Assembly: GCF_900182905.1 (NCBI RefSeq) | Contig: NZ_FXUF01000006.1 | Span: 124,001-188,000, forward strand | From: Anoxynatronum buryatiense | GTDB taxonomy: Bacteria > Bacillota > Clostridia > Peptostreptococcales > Tindalliaceae | Reading direction: 5' to 3' | DNA length: 64,000 nucleotides | Shown here: positions 49,319-58,757 of the stretch, one piece after another | Numbering within the stretch: position 1 is the stretch's first letter | Layout of the letters: each line of letters opens with the position of its first letter | Notes under the pieces: model-generated | The model's database searches: none | Told to the model about the DNA's origin: nothing | What the model saw: only the letters and a program-made list of their open reading frames with translations | Translations under genes and position numbers: made by a program

Positions 49319-51313
49319 TTAGTGCATCTCTCCGCTGAAGTGACCCTGCATAAGCGGGCTCAGCCAATACTCCTTTAGCTCCTCGACCGCAAGAAGGGCA
49401 TTGGTCATCAGCGCCAGCATGGGAGAAGGAGACTGGAAGGACTGAAGGGCCAGCACTCTCCTTTCTGCTGATGTGAGGGAGCTGAAAACCAGTGGAGCGG
49501 CCTCGGTCTTTTGAAGTGGGAGGATTTCATCAACCTTTTCCTGATGGCGGGCACCCTTGGATGTGCGGGAGCCGCGGCTTATGCTGCCAGAGTGATCTCT
49601 GCTATCATCTCTCTCGCTAGAATCATTGGGTGTTTCCGGCGGAGTTCCGCTGTCATCCGGGTTTGGGTGGACATCAGGATCAGGCTGAGGAGTGGGACTG
49701 GGCCTGGTGTCATCATCAGGTAGATTTGGTTCAGGTTCAGGGTGATTTGGATCTGGCGCAGGTGGTTCAGGTTCAGGATTTTCATCTTCATTTGGATCAG
49801 GTACGGGTGCAGGTTCAGGATCTTCATCTTCATCTGGGTCAGGTTCAGGTGCTGGTTCTGGAAGTGGTTCAGGCAAAGGAATCGCTTCAAGTGCTCTTAA
49901 ATAAGGATAGCCGTCATTGATCAGAGAATCCATTCCCCACACAGATTCGAAGTTCCAGGAAGGCATTCCATTGGAAGCGAGAGCAGTTGTAAAAGTGGCA
50001 ATGCGCTTCATTTGGATGCTGGTTCTTCCTGCTCCAAGCTCATTAAGGTAAAGGCTGCGACCAGAAAAGGGCTGATCGTAAAAACTGCTGGTGACACTGG
50101 AAGTACTACTCTTATGTCCAACAAAACCACGAATAGTGATGTTGTCAGCTTGGCTGGGGGTAAGCGTTGGGAGGTGAACCACCACATAACTGCTGTTTAC
50201 CTGGCTGTTTTCCAGGAAGCCGACTGCACCGCCTATCCAGCGGCTGTTGCCCCTGAGTGTGCCGCGGGAGAATGAATCGGTGATGAGGGTGTTTGCTTCA
50301 GCGTGACCTGCAATGCCCCCCAGTACATGGATGGCTTCACCAGTGACGAAGGTGTTGCACTGTGAAAGGTGTGTGTTGGAAACCAGACCGACTAAGCCGC
50401 CTGCGCTCCGTTCGCCTATGAAGGTGACAGAAGCAGTGGAATAGTGAACTTCACCATTGATCAACTGGCCGGCCAAGCCACCCACATTTCGCCTGCCTGT
50501 CACAGACCCGCTGACCCTCACCTGATTCACAACAACATCAGTGCCCTTTCCCAGCAGCGCTCCCACCTGGTCATACCCTTGAACGGTGACATTTTCCAAA
50601 TGAAGTCGCTTCAGGCTGCCGCCGGTCATGACTCCAAAAAGGCCGATATGGCTGGTTCCTGCACCGCTGCTACTTGGCTGTTGAATGGTGAGGTCGGTGA
50701 TGGTGTAATGGGCGCCGTCATAATGGCCGCGAAAAGGGGTGGCGCTGCTGCCAATGGGCTCCCAGCCGGTGCCTTCATTCCAGGGAGACTGGCCCAGATC
50801 AATGTGGGCAATCTGGCGGAAATGAAGATTTTGGTGGACTTCCGTGGATTCCTCTTCAACGGTTGTGATGATTAGTCGAATCTGAGAGAGATCCTCCGGT
50901 GTGGCAATGAGGTAGGGGTGCTCAAAGGTGCCTTCACCGCCTGAAAAAGCCAGATCATGGGAAGCATCAGCGAGAGGGGAAATCTTTTGGATATCGGTTG
51001 GCCCATAAACGGCTTCAGTAACGGAGAAGAGGGGATTCTCATGGGCATAACTGATAAAAGGTGGCATGCTGGAGGGCAAGACGAAAAAGGTAAGGAAGAG
51101 GCAGAAGGCGAAGCCGGCAAAAATCCGCAGGCCCCTGAAAAAAGGTGTCACTGCCAGCAAGCGTGATAAAGACATTGGAAAATGTGGAAGTGTGGGCAGG
51201 GAGGCGTTCCAATAGGATGGCACCGCAGGGTTTCGTGTGCCGGTGGACGGGTGGTGTGGCATTTGTCGGGTCAACCTTGATGTGAACACAGCTGTAAACC
51301 TGGGTGCAATCAT
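49319..51313 (-). CDS. GLUG-repeat surface protein with Pro/Asp/Glu wall-spanning region
   Basis: A 664-aa exported protein. A hydrophobic signal lies unusually far in (about residues 53-85, 'GLRIFAGFAFCLFLTFFVL'). A beta-helix-like GLUG region (about 125-420) follows, with repeats such as 'HIGLFGVMTGGSLKRLHLEN', 'NVGGLAGQLINGEVHYS' and 'SAGGLVGLVSNTHLSQC'. A Pro/Asp/Glu-rich stretch of about 90 residues, then a Ser/Arg segment and a tail of unknown type complete it. No LPXTG motif is present. ATG 51313 has ACAGGAGG ten bases upstream; the frame is open to 51496 without a ribosome binding site. Probably an adhesin or wall-associated protein. Confidence 0.75.
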   Translation of the reverse strand: MIAPRFTAVFTSRLTRQMPHHPSTGTRNPAVPSYWNASLPTLPHFPMSLSRLLAVTPFFRGLRIFAGFAFCLFLTFFVLPSSMPPFISYAHENPLFSVTEAVYGPTDIQKISPLADASHDLAFSGGEGTFEHPYLIATPEDLSQIRLIITTVEEESTEVHQNLHFRQIAHIDLGQSPWNEGTGWEPIGSSATPFRGHYDGAHYTITDLTIQQPSSSGAGTSHIGLFGVMTGGSLKRLHLENVTVQGYDQVGALLGKGTDVVVNQVRVSGSVTGRRNVGGLAGQLINGEVHYSTASVTFIGERSAGGLVGLVSNTHLSQCNTFVTGEAIHVLGGIAGHAEANTLITDSFSRGTLRGNSRWIGGAVGFLENSQVNSSYVVVHLPTLTPSQADNITIRGFVGHKSSTSSVTSSFYDQPFSGRSLYLNELGAGRTSIQMKRIATFTTALASNGMPSWNFESVWGMDSLINDGYPYLRALEAIPLPEPLPEPAPEPDPDEDEDPEPAPVPDPNEDENPEPEPPAPDPNHPEPEPNLPDDDTRPSPTPQPDPDVHPNPDDSGTPPETPNDSSERDDSRDHSGSISRGSRTSKGARHQEKVDEILPLQKTEAAPLVFSSLTSAERRVLALQSFQSPSPMLALMTNALLAVEELKEYWLSPLMQGHFSGEMH

Positions 51314-51715
51314 GGATGTCGGTCCTCCTGTCGTGGGTTCATGGTGATGTGAAGGCCTGCAAGTGAACCATTCGACAAAAACAGCCGAAATCCTTTTGAT
51401 CATTCGGATTTTTCTTTTTTTCCAAGGACTCGAAGGAGTATTTTTGAGAGGTCTTGAAGGGACGAAGGTGTTATGAAGGCACAGAAGTGATGTCACCTCC
51501 GGTTTACTGTCACCTCCGGTTCACTGTCATCGGGTTTTTAGCCTTATCAGTACCAGTCAGCCAGGTTAATCAGATGCTGCAAGATGCGGGCTTGTTCCTG
51601 GCAACGCGCCTGGCTTTCTTCATTCAGGTGAAGGTGAGCAGGGGGAAAGATTTCCCATGATTCGGAGAGAAACAGGGAGAAACAGGGGTTGTCGCAGATA
51701 CGCTTCCAGCAACTA
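51314..51715. other. Gap between GLUG gene and RND operon
   Basis: It contains a 17-bp tandem pair TGTCACCTCCGGTT(T/C)AC (51491-51507, 51508-51524) and a partial third TGTCATCGG. No gene with a ribosome binding site was found. Short frames on both strands lack coding character. Confidence 0.5.
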
Positions 51716-51755
51716 AATAACAGCGGCAGGAGAGCCCTCCCCTGCCGCTGTTATT
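51716..51755 (-). terminator. Terminator of the RND operon
   Basis: A perfect 15-bp stem: AATAACAGCGGCAGG (51716-51730) with CCTGCCGCTGTTATT (51741-51755). Read on the minus strand it is followed by TAGTTG, with a weak T tract. Confidence 0.75.
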
Positions 51756-51788
51756 GCATGGTTCCCGGTGATCAATGTGGTCAGCCGG

Positions 51789-54700
51789 TTACCTTAATGC
51801 CTGTTCGATTTCTGCCCGTCTCATTTTGGGTTTGAGTCGCAGCAGCTTTCTCAGCTTGCTTGAAAATCTGTCAAAATAGATATACAGCACCGGTACCAGA
51901 AGCAGGGTCAGAAAAGTGGAGGTGAAAAGGCCGCCTGCAATCACCAGACCCATGCTTTTCAGCATTTCGCTGTTGGCACCGCTGGAAAAAATAATGGGAA
52001 ACTGCGCGAAAATGGTGGTCATGGCGGTCATGAGAATGGGGCGAAGCCGTGTGGGGCAGGCTTTCAGGGTGGCTTCCTCAGTTTCTAATCCGTCTTCGTC
52101 CCGCAGGGTGTTGATATAGTCCACCAGAATGATCCCGTTATTGACCACAATGCCCACCAGTACCAGACAGCCGATCAACGCCATCATACTTAGAGGTTCA
52201 CCGGTGATAAAGAGAAGAAGAAAGGCACCGGTATAGGCCAGGGGAATGGTAAACATGATGATAAAGGGATTGATCAGTGATTCAAACTGGGCAGCCATGA
52301 CCAGGTAAACCAAGACCACTGCCAGAATAATAACTGTAAAGAGGGAACTGAAAGTTTCGTCCATCATTTGATTGGTGCCTCCAAAAGATGCCGTGTACCC
52401 TTCAGGTAAATTCATTTGATCAATGATGCGCTGCACCTCATTCCCCACAACACCTGTTGAACGACCAAAAATGGAGTAGGAAACAGTGCTGTAACGGGTT
52501 TGATCAGTTCGGTTAATGGAATCAGGCACATCATCCAGGATGATATCAGCCACAGACGAAAGGGGAATGTAGGCCCCTGAAAGGGTGCTGATGGTGAGAT
52601 CATTCAAGTCCATCAGAGTGGTGACAGCTTCTTCAGGATAAACGATGCGCATATCCAGTTCGGTGCCGTTTACTTTCAAGGTGGAGGCGGTATATCCTGA
52701 AACCATATTTCTCACCTGGGAAGCCACTTGGGAGCCGGTCAGGTCATAATGTCTGATTTTTTCCCTGTCCATCTTTAGAACAACCTGCCTGTCCAGTTCC
52801 TCCAGTGAGCTTTCCAGTTGCCGCACACCTTCAACATGAGCGATTCTGCTGATCAGTTCATCGCTGATTTCACGAAGCATTTCCAGATCATCGCCGTAGA
52901 TGTCGATTTGCGAGCCGCCGCCAGACAGGGCACCCATTTCTGAGGTGGCCGAAACGGTCACTTTGGCTCCGGCAACGGCAGTTACTTCATTTCTGATTTC
53001 TTCCAGAATCTGGTCAACGCTTTTAGTGCGTTGGGTTTTATCCACCAGGGTGCAGGTGATGTTGCTCTGACCGCTGCCGCCACCCATGAGGCGGGCCATG
53101 CCCCCTGATCCACCCGACATGGAGACGGTCATGGTTTCCATTTCAGGGAGTTTCTCCAGAAGCGCTTCCACCTGCAGGGAAATTTGGTTGACTGACTCAA
53201 GATTGCTCCCTGCATCTGCTTCAACGGTCACCTGAAAAGTGCCTTCGTCTGCGGTGGGCATCAGTTCCATGCCCAGATAGGGAAGGGTGAACAGCGAAGC
53301 GACAAAAATGCCCACAATGGTTGCCAGTGTTTTCTTTTTATGCCTTAGCGCCCAGCGGAGGCATTTTTGATAGAGATGATCAAGGCCTTTGATGAATCGA
53401 TCGAAGCCATTGAGAATCACATTGATAAAACCAAATGGTTTTGGAGCGGTGTTTTGGTGAATATTATTCACATAGTTTCCGCTGAGCATGGGAACAACGG
53501 TCACGGCCACGACGACAGACATCAGCAGTGAAAAAACAACTGAGAGGGCCAGGTCAGTCAACAGTTCCTGCACCAGGCCGCTGGAAAAGATGAAAGGCAG
53601 GAAAATCACCACAGTGGTGAGGGTGGAGGCGGTAATGGCCAGCCCAACGGCCTTGGTTCCCTTATAAGTGCCTGACAGCCGGTCATAGCCTTCGGTTGAC
53701 CGGTAACGGTGAATGCTCTCCAAAACAACCACTGAGTTATCAACCAGCATACCCACGCCGATGGAAATGCCCCCGAGAGAAATCAGGTTCAGGGTGGTGC
53801 CTGAAAAGTAGAGGAGTACAAAGGTGCCGATGATGGATAAAGGCATGGAGATGGCAATAATTCCTGTTAAACCCACATTCTTCAGAAAGATGAAGAGCAC
53901 CAGAATGGAAAGGGAAATTCCGATCACAATATTGGAGATCACATTATTGATGGAATTTTCAATGACACTGCCAGATTCATCCACAAGGGCAATCTTCACA
54001 TCCGGATAGGTTTCTGAGACTGACCCAATTTCTTTTCGAACGGCTTTGACAGTGTCGACGGTGTTGCCGTCACTCGTTTTTGTGACAGATAAGCTGACGC
54101 TTTCTTCACCATTATAACGGCTGATGGATTCAATCTTTTTGTCGGTTTCAGTAATTTCAGCAAGTTCATCCAGCCGAAGCACAGCGCCGCCCGGCAGTCT
54201 GATGGGTGTCGCTTTGATATCTTCGATACTCTCCATTTTCAATCGGCTGCTGATGCTGAGGGACTGTTCTCCGAATTCAATGGTACCACCAGGTTGATTG
54301 GTATTTTCTGCCTGAATGGTCTGGCCAATACCTGCCAGGGTGAGCCCAAGCCCCTGAAGCCGTTCGGGGTTTATCTCAATTCTGATTTCTTTCTCCACAC
54401 CGCCGGTGACGTCAACAGAAGCAACTCCCTGCTGGCGTTCAATGCGGGGCTGCAGGGTATCTTCTGCAAATGCTTTCAGGGCATCACTGTTCATGTTCTC
54501 AGATGAGACAACAATGGTGGCGATGGGAGCGGCATTCATATCGAGCTTCATAATGGTGGGTGAAGAAGCATCGCCGGGGAGCATCTGTTCCACCATGTCA
54601 ATTTTACTTCGAATATCGTTGACAGCTTTATCCAGATCAATGCCGTAGTTAAACTGTGCCATGACAATGGAGAGACCTTCGGAAGAGGTGGAGGAAACTG

Positions 54701-54935
54701 AATCCAGGTGCTCCACATTTGAAACGGCGCCTTCAATCACTTCAGTAACAAGGTTCTCAACCTCTTCAGGCCCTGCGCCACTGTATTCTGTCATAATCAG
54801 TGCGATGGGAAAGTCCACATTGGGAGTTAACGCCATCTGCATTTTGCTGATGGAAACAAACCCCAGTATAAAAACAATCATCATCGCCACCAGGACGGTG
54901 ACGGGTCTTTTGATAGAAATTTTGGTGACATCCAT
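51789..54935 (-). CDS. RND-family efflux permease (AcrB/HAE1-like)
   Basis: A 1048-aa proton-driven exporter with the twelve-helix, two-porter-domain layout. Seen: 'ISIKRPVTVLVAMMIVFILG', 'EYSGAGPEEVENLVT', 'ISIGVGMLVDNSVVVLESIH' (the Asp-Asp pair of AcrB reads Asp-Asn, as usual in Gram-positive members) and 'ACPTRLRPILMTAMTTIFAQ'. AGGGAGGA precedes the ATG. It lies 42 bases after the adaptor gene. Two-component genes just upstream suggest induction by envelope stress or a drug. Confidence 0.92.
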   Translation of the reverse strand: MDVTKISIKRPVTVLVAMMIVFILGFVSISKMQMALTPNVDFPIALIMTEYSGAGPEEVENLVTEVIEGAVSNVEHLDSVSSTSSEGLSIVMAQFNYGIDLDKAVNDIRSKIDMVEQMLPGDASSPTIMKLDMNAAPIATIVVSSENMNSDALKAFAEDTLQPRIERQQGVASVDVTGGVEKEIRIEINPERLQGLGLTLAGIGQTIQAENTNQPGGTIEFGEQSLSISSRLKMESIEDIKATPIRLPGGAVLRLDELAEITETDKKIESISRYNGEESVSLSVTKTSDGNTVDTVKAVRKEIGSVSETYPDVKIALVDESGSVIENSINNVISNIVIGISLSILVLFIFLKNVGLTGIIAISMPLSIIGTFVLLYFSGTTLNLISLGGISIGVGMLVDNSVVVLESIHRYRSTEGYDRLSGTYKGTKAVGLAITASTLTTVVIFLPFIFSSGLVQELLTDLALSVVFSLLMSVVVAVTVVPMLSGNYVNNIHQNTAPKPFGFINVILNGFDRFIKGLDHLYQKCLRWALRHKKKTLATIVGIFVASLFTLPYLGMELMPTADEGTFQVTVEADAGSNLESVNQISLQVEALLEKLPEMETMTVSMSGGSGGMARLMGGGSGQSNITCTLVDKTQRTKSVDQILEEIRNEVTAVAGAKVTVSATSEMGALSGGGSQIDIYGDDLEMLREISDELISRIAHVEGVRQLESSLEELDRQVVLKMDREKIRHYDLTGSQVASQVRNMVSGYTASTLKVNGTELDMRIVYPEEAVTTLMDLNDLTISTLSGAYIPLSSVADIILDDVPDSINRTDQTRYSTVSYSIFGRSTGVVGNEVQRIIDQMNLPEGYTASFGGTNQMMDETFSSLFTVIILAVVLVYLVMAAQFESLINPFIIMFTIPLAYTGAFLLLFITGEPLSMMALIGCLVLVGIVVNNGIILVDYINTLRDEDGLETEEATLKACPTRLRPILMTAMTTIFAQFPIIFSSGANSEMLKSMGLVIAGGLFTSTFLTLLLVPVLYIYFDRFSSKLRKLLRLKPKMRRAEIEQALR

Positions 54936-54977
54936 TTTTACAAGTCCTCCCTAAGGTTGAAACGCATTGACTGCAAC

Positions 54978-56246
54978 TTAGTTTTCTGCTGCGATGCTGA
55001 CGGCGCTGCCATGGGAGAGGAATGTATGACCCTTCACAACAACCAGATCTCCGGTGGTAACACCCTTGGTGATTTCAATATGACTGTCATTGCTGATGCC
55101 TGTCTCAACCATTATTTGACGTGCGATTTGATCTTCATCGACAATATATACAAATTTTTCGCCACTCTTTTCAATGACGGCGTTTAATGGGACCGAAACG
55201 GTGTTTTCCCTTGTTTCAACAACCAGTTTCAAAGATGCGAACATTCCCGGTTTTACCAGATTGTCTGCCTGATTGAGATGAACTTCGACGGGATACAGCA
55301 GGGTGCTGCTGTTGGCAGCAGGTGACACATGGGCCACGATGCCTTCGTAAGGTGTCTCTGATGCGGCTGCGATGGTGATAGATACGCTTGAACCGACAGA
55401 AACACGGTTGATATGGTTCTCCGACAGGCTGATGGGAAGCTTCAGGTTGTCGGTATTGACAATGGTCATGGCGACATTCTGGGCTGAAACAGTTGAGCCA
55501 GGTGTGATGTTGCTGGTGCTGATCACGCCGTCAATCTCAGCCAGAACACTGGTGTATCCCAACTGCAGCTGTGCAGATTCCAGCGATACCTGTGCCTGTG
55601 AAATGGAGGCCTGGCCTGTTTTTTTGGTTTCTTCCAGAATGAGACCCTGTTTTAACCGCAGGTTTTCCTGTGCGGTGTGAAGCTGCAGCTCCAGATTAGC
55701 CACATTGGTCTCCATGTTGTCCAGTTCGCTCTTGGGAACTGCCCCGGCTTCATACAGCGTTTTTACTTTCGCCATGTTTTTCATCAGTTCATCGTACTGA
55801 AGCTCATAGGCGTCAATGGAAGACTGCAGTTGTAACAGCTGGGAATCATAGTTTCCTCCCACGCTGGCCTCAAAGCTGGCCTGAGCAGAAGAAAGAGATG
55901 CTGCCGCCTGTGCCGCCTGCAAAGATAAGGTGGTGTCGTCAATTTCAAAGAGTACGTCGCCGGCCTTCACTGAATCACCCAGACTGACATGCACTTTTTT
56001 AACAGTCCCGCCCACCTTGGGCATGACGGATATTTCGCTATTGGCAGTGACCTTTGAAGATGTATTGACATATTGTTCGATGGTCTCGGGTCCAATTTTT
56101 TGGACTTCAACACTGGTGACAGCAGCTGCAGGCGGTAGATTGCCCGCGTCTGAATGAGTGCTGTTCATAAATCCCATGATGGCCACCGCTATCATGGCCG
56201 CTGCGATAGCCGGATAAAGCAGTTTTTTGATGATTGTTGCGTTCAT
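54978..56246 (-). CDS. RND efflux adaptor (membrane fusion protein)
   Basis: A 422-aa MFP/HlyD-type adaptor. An N-terminal membrane anchor (about 8-27), a lipoyl-like half ('VMPKVGGTVKKVHVSLGDSV'), a coiled-coil hairpin (about 110-210), the second lipoyl half ('AEIDGVISTSNITPGSTV') and a beta-barrel end ('VPLNAVIEKSGEKFVYIV') are in order. ATG 56246 follows TAGGAGG; the open frame extends to 56453 without family character. Partner of the permease that follows. Confidence 0.9.
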   Translation of the reverse strand: MNATIIKKLLYPAIAAAMIAVAIMGFMNSTHSDAGNLPPAAAVTSVEVQKIGPETIEQYVNTSSKVTANSEISVMPKVGGTVKKVHVSLGDSVKAGDVLFEIDDTTLSLQAAQAAASLSSAQASFEASVGGNYDSQLLQLQSSIDAYELQYDELMKNMAKVKTLYEAGAVPKSELDNMETNVANLELQLHTAQENLRLKQGLILEETKKTGQASISQAQVSLESAQLQLGYTSVLAEIDGVISTSNITPGSTVSAQNVAMTIVNTDNLKLPISLSENHINRVSVGSSVSITIAAASETPYEGIVAHVSPAANSSTLLYPVEVHLNQADNLVKPGMFASLKLVVETRENTVSVPLNAVIEKSGEKFVYIVDEDQIARQIMVETGISNDSHIEITKGVTTGDLVVVKGHTFLSHGSAVSIAAEN

Positions 56247-56535
56247 ATCAAAACCTCCTAAAATAATCACGGTGAGTCCTTCTTTCGTTGAAAAATGCGT
56301 GACAGACGGGTGTTTGGCATGTGAAAACCTGTGTATCTGAGAGATGTCTGCCGCACACATGAGCGATAAGAAGATCACTATACAGCAGAAAGCTAAACCC
56401 AATCTAAACAACAAAAGCCGCTGTTGAAAAAACAGCGGCGAGGTTGAAGACAAATGGAGTTGGTGTCATCATATTTTGTTGACAGTCTGAACCGCTGTTG
56501 AAAAATCACAACGGCTCTTGGAGGTAAATGATGGA
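56247..56535. other. Gap between adaptor and histidine kinase genes
   Basis: Two CCGCTGTTGAAAAA hairpin-like elements lie at about 56410-56440 and 56490-56515 (CGCTGTT/AACAGCG in the first). They may end or attenuate the kinase transcript before the pump genes. No ORF. No clear promoter seen. Confidence 0.45.
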
Positions 56536-57582
56536 TTATCGGGGAAGTGTAACAGAAAAAATGGTTTCCTCAGGGGAGCTGACAACGGAGATGTTACCTT
56601 TATGCAGCTCTGTGATGCGTCGGGCGATGGAAAGCCCAATGCCTGACCCTTCTGAGGAATGGGAAGTGTCGCCTTGCCAGAATTTGTTGAAAATCCGATT
56701 CTGGTTTTCGGTGCTGATCATCGGCCCGTTGTTTTTCACCGAAACGGTAATTTCGTCTGATGAGAGTGGTTCTGAGATGAACACATGGATTTCGCCAGTG
56801 TCTGGGGAGAATTTGATCGCATTATCAATGAGGTTGATCCAGACTTGCTTTAAAAGATCCTCATTGGCATGAACGGGATGTTCTTCGAAATCAGCACGAA
56901 TGGTCAGATTTTTTTGAGACCACTTTTTCTCAAACAGCAGAATACAGCTTCTAAGTTGTTCGGAGAGGTTGAAATCAGCAGTATCAGTGAGAATGCTCTG
57001 GTTTTCCACCTTTGCAAGATTAAGCACACTGGTGGACATGTCGCAAAGGCGGGTGGATTCGTCCACGATAATGGCCAGGTATTCCTGCTGTTGTTCACTG
57101 GAGAGATGTTTCTTTTGAAGTAACTTCGCAAACCCGCGAATAGAGATCAGCGGCGTTTTCAGTTCGTGGGAGAAGTTGTTGACAAAGTCTGAGCGCAACA
57201 TCTCTGTATGTTGAAGCTCTTCAGCCAGGGTGTTGAAGCTGGTGGTTATTTCCCGGGCGATGGAAAGATTTCCCAAATCGATACGTGCTTTGTAATCGCC
57301 GCTGGCCAGCCGGTTCATGCCGTTAATCAGCAGGGTGGCGGGTCTTAGCGGAGCACGACTGATAATGGTTCCGACGAGAGTGCCGACCAGTATGCTGGCA
57401 AAGGCAAGTAACATGATGGGAATCAATGCATTTGGAGGACCAAGTTTATTGATGATACCTGTTCGAACCAATATAAATACCAGGATGCCAACAATGAACA
57501 TGGTGAGAGAAAGAATGATAAAGATCATGATGGCAAACAGGATTGTCAACGCGGTGCGGGGAGGTACTTTATGCTTTGTCAT
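56536..57582 (-). CDS. Sensor histidine kinase
   Basis: A 348-aa kinase. Two membrane helices (about 12-38, 52-74) are joined by a loop of only about 13 residues, so there is no external sensor domain. HAMP (75-127), then HisKA with the phospho-His in 'NNFSHELKTPLISIRG' (H139), then HATPase_c: 'WINLIDNAIKFSPDTGEI', 'GSGIGLSIARRI'. It overlaps the response regulator gene by 14 bases. Intramembrane-sensing kinases of this form often govern exporters; here the RND genes are directly downstream. Confidence 0.92.
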   Translation of the reverse strand: MTKHKVPPRTALTILFAIMIFIILSLTMFIVGILVFILVRTGIINKLGPPNALIPIMLLAFASILVGTLVGTIISRAPLRPATLLINGMNRLASGDYKARIDLGNLSIAREITTSFNTLAEELQHTEMLRSDFVNNFSHELKTPLISIRGFAKLLQKKHLSSEQQQEYLAIIVDESTRLCDMSTSVLNLAKVENQSILTDTADFNLSEQLRSCILLFEKKWSQKNLTIRADFEEHPVHANEDLLKQVWINLIDNAIKFSPDTGEIHVFISEPLSSDEITVSVKNNGPMISTENQNRIFNKFWQGDTSHSSEGSGIGLSIARRITELHKGNISVVSSPEETIFSVTLPR

Positions 57583-58252
57583 TATGTTTCACCGCCTTAT
57601 ATCCAAGACCTCTCACAGATTCAATCTCAAATTCCGGCCATCCGTCGAAGCGTTTTCGCAGGCGGCTGATATGAACGGTGATGGTTTCCCAGCCAGTGCC
57701 GCTGTCGGTGCCCCAGATCTCATCCATGAGTTGAATGCGTGTAAAAATTTTGCCGGGGTAAGACAGCAACTTATAAAGGAGCAAAAATTCTTTTTGGGGG
57801 AGCTCCTGCATGTCATCACCTCTTGTGACGCACAGCGAGTCGTAATCCAGGGTGACATCACCGATGACGATCTTGCGTTCGCTGGCGATTTTTGCACGGC
57901 GCAACAGGGCTTTGATGCGCAAAATCATTTCTTCTTCGTCCACTGGCTTTGTCATGAAATCGTCTGTTCCTGCGAGAAAGCCCTGTTTCCGGTCGGCGGG
58001 AAGCTGTTTGGCGGTGACCATAAGAATGGGTAAATCATTCTGAACGCTTCGAAGTGTTTTCGTAAACTCATACCCATCCATTCGGGGCATCATGATATCG
58101 ATGATAACCAGGTCGATATGGTGGGCATCCAGAATCTCCAGAGCCTCTTCGCCATTGGAGGCAGTGAAGACAGTATAGTTCTCGGCTTCCAGCACGGCGC
58201 GCATCAGCTGGCGGATGTTTTTATCATCATCAACAACGAGCATATGAAACAT
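57569..58252 (-). CDS. OmpR-family response regulator
   Basis: A 227-aa regulator. The receiver domain has 'LVVDDDKN' and the phospho-Asp at D52 ('VIIDIMMPRMDGYEF'), with 'VTAK' and 'TKPVDEEEM'. The C-terminal winged helix has 'ELPQKEFLLLYKLLSYPGKI', 'RIQLMDEIWG' and 'ETITVHISRLRKRF'. GGAGGTGAAC precedes the ATG. It is first in an operon with the kinase and probably also controls the RND pump. Confidence 0.93.
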   Translation of the reverse strand: MFHMLVVDDDKNIRQLMRAVLEAENYTVFTASNGEEALEILDAHHIDLVIIDIMMPRMDGYEFTKTLRSVQNDLPILMVTAKQLPADRKQGFLAGTDDFMTKPVDEEEMILRIKALLRRAKIASERKIVIGDVTLDYDSLCVTRGDDMQELPQKEFLLLYKLLSYPGKIFTRIQLMDEIWGTDSGTGWETITVHISRLRKRFDGWPEFEIESVRGLGYKAVKHNDKA

Positions 58253-58757
58253 GGCAGTTCACCTCCGGGGTGATGAAGTTTTCTTCCAGCCCCATGTATT
58301 TCACGGAGCATCACCTCGGCAAAATAATATACCGTTAGCGGAATAATGGCAAGGATTTTCTTGTGGTCACCATCAGATCAGTCAGCGACATCTGCTTCGT
58401 CTTATCTGCGAGGTGTGGGGAGTGAGATGGAGTGCCTGATGGTATTCACTTTATCGTATTTTTGCAGGATGATCAAGGCTGGCAAGAAATAGGGAATGGG
58501 AAAAGGGATAACGGAACAGGGATAAGAATAAGGATAACGAATAAGGAAAGCGGGATAAGGATAAAAGGATCAAGGTATCAGAAGGTAAGGAGTTAGAATA
58601 AATGATCAAGGGAAACGCGAAACGGAATACAGAATAAAGAATCAGGGATTGAAGAATCAGGGATTGAAACCAAGAAAGATCATCGAGGAGAGCTGAAAAT
58701 ATGGTACAATAAGCGGTAACAGACGAAGATCACAACAAGGAAAAGTGAGCACACACG
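58253..58757. other. Gap with a purine-rich GGATAA-type simple region
   Basis: From about 58494 to 58580 the + strand is almost all purine plus T, with irregular repeats of GGGATAA/GGATAA/GAATAAG. At 58635-58666 GAATCAGGGATTGAA occurs twice in tandem. No gene or clear terminator. A promoter for VanZ may lie near 58700 (TATGGTACAAT-like), which is weak. Confidence 0.6.

Noticed and set aside
51314-51496. Upstream extension of the GLUG protein
   Set aside because: It runs through the ribosome binding site of ATG 51313 and its own start has no such site.
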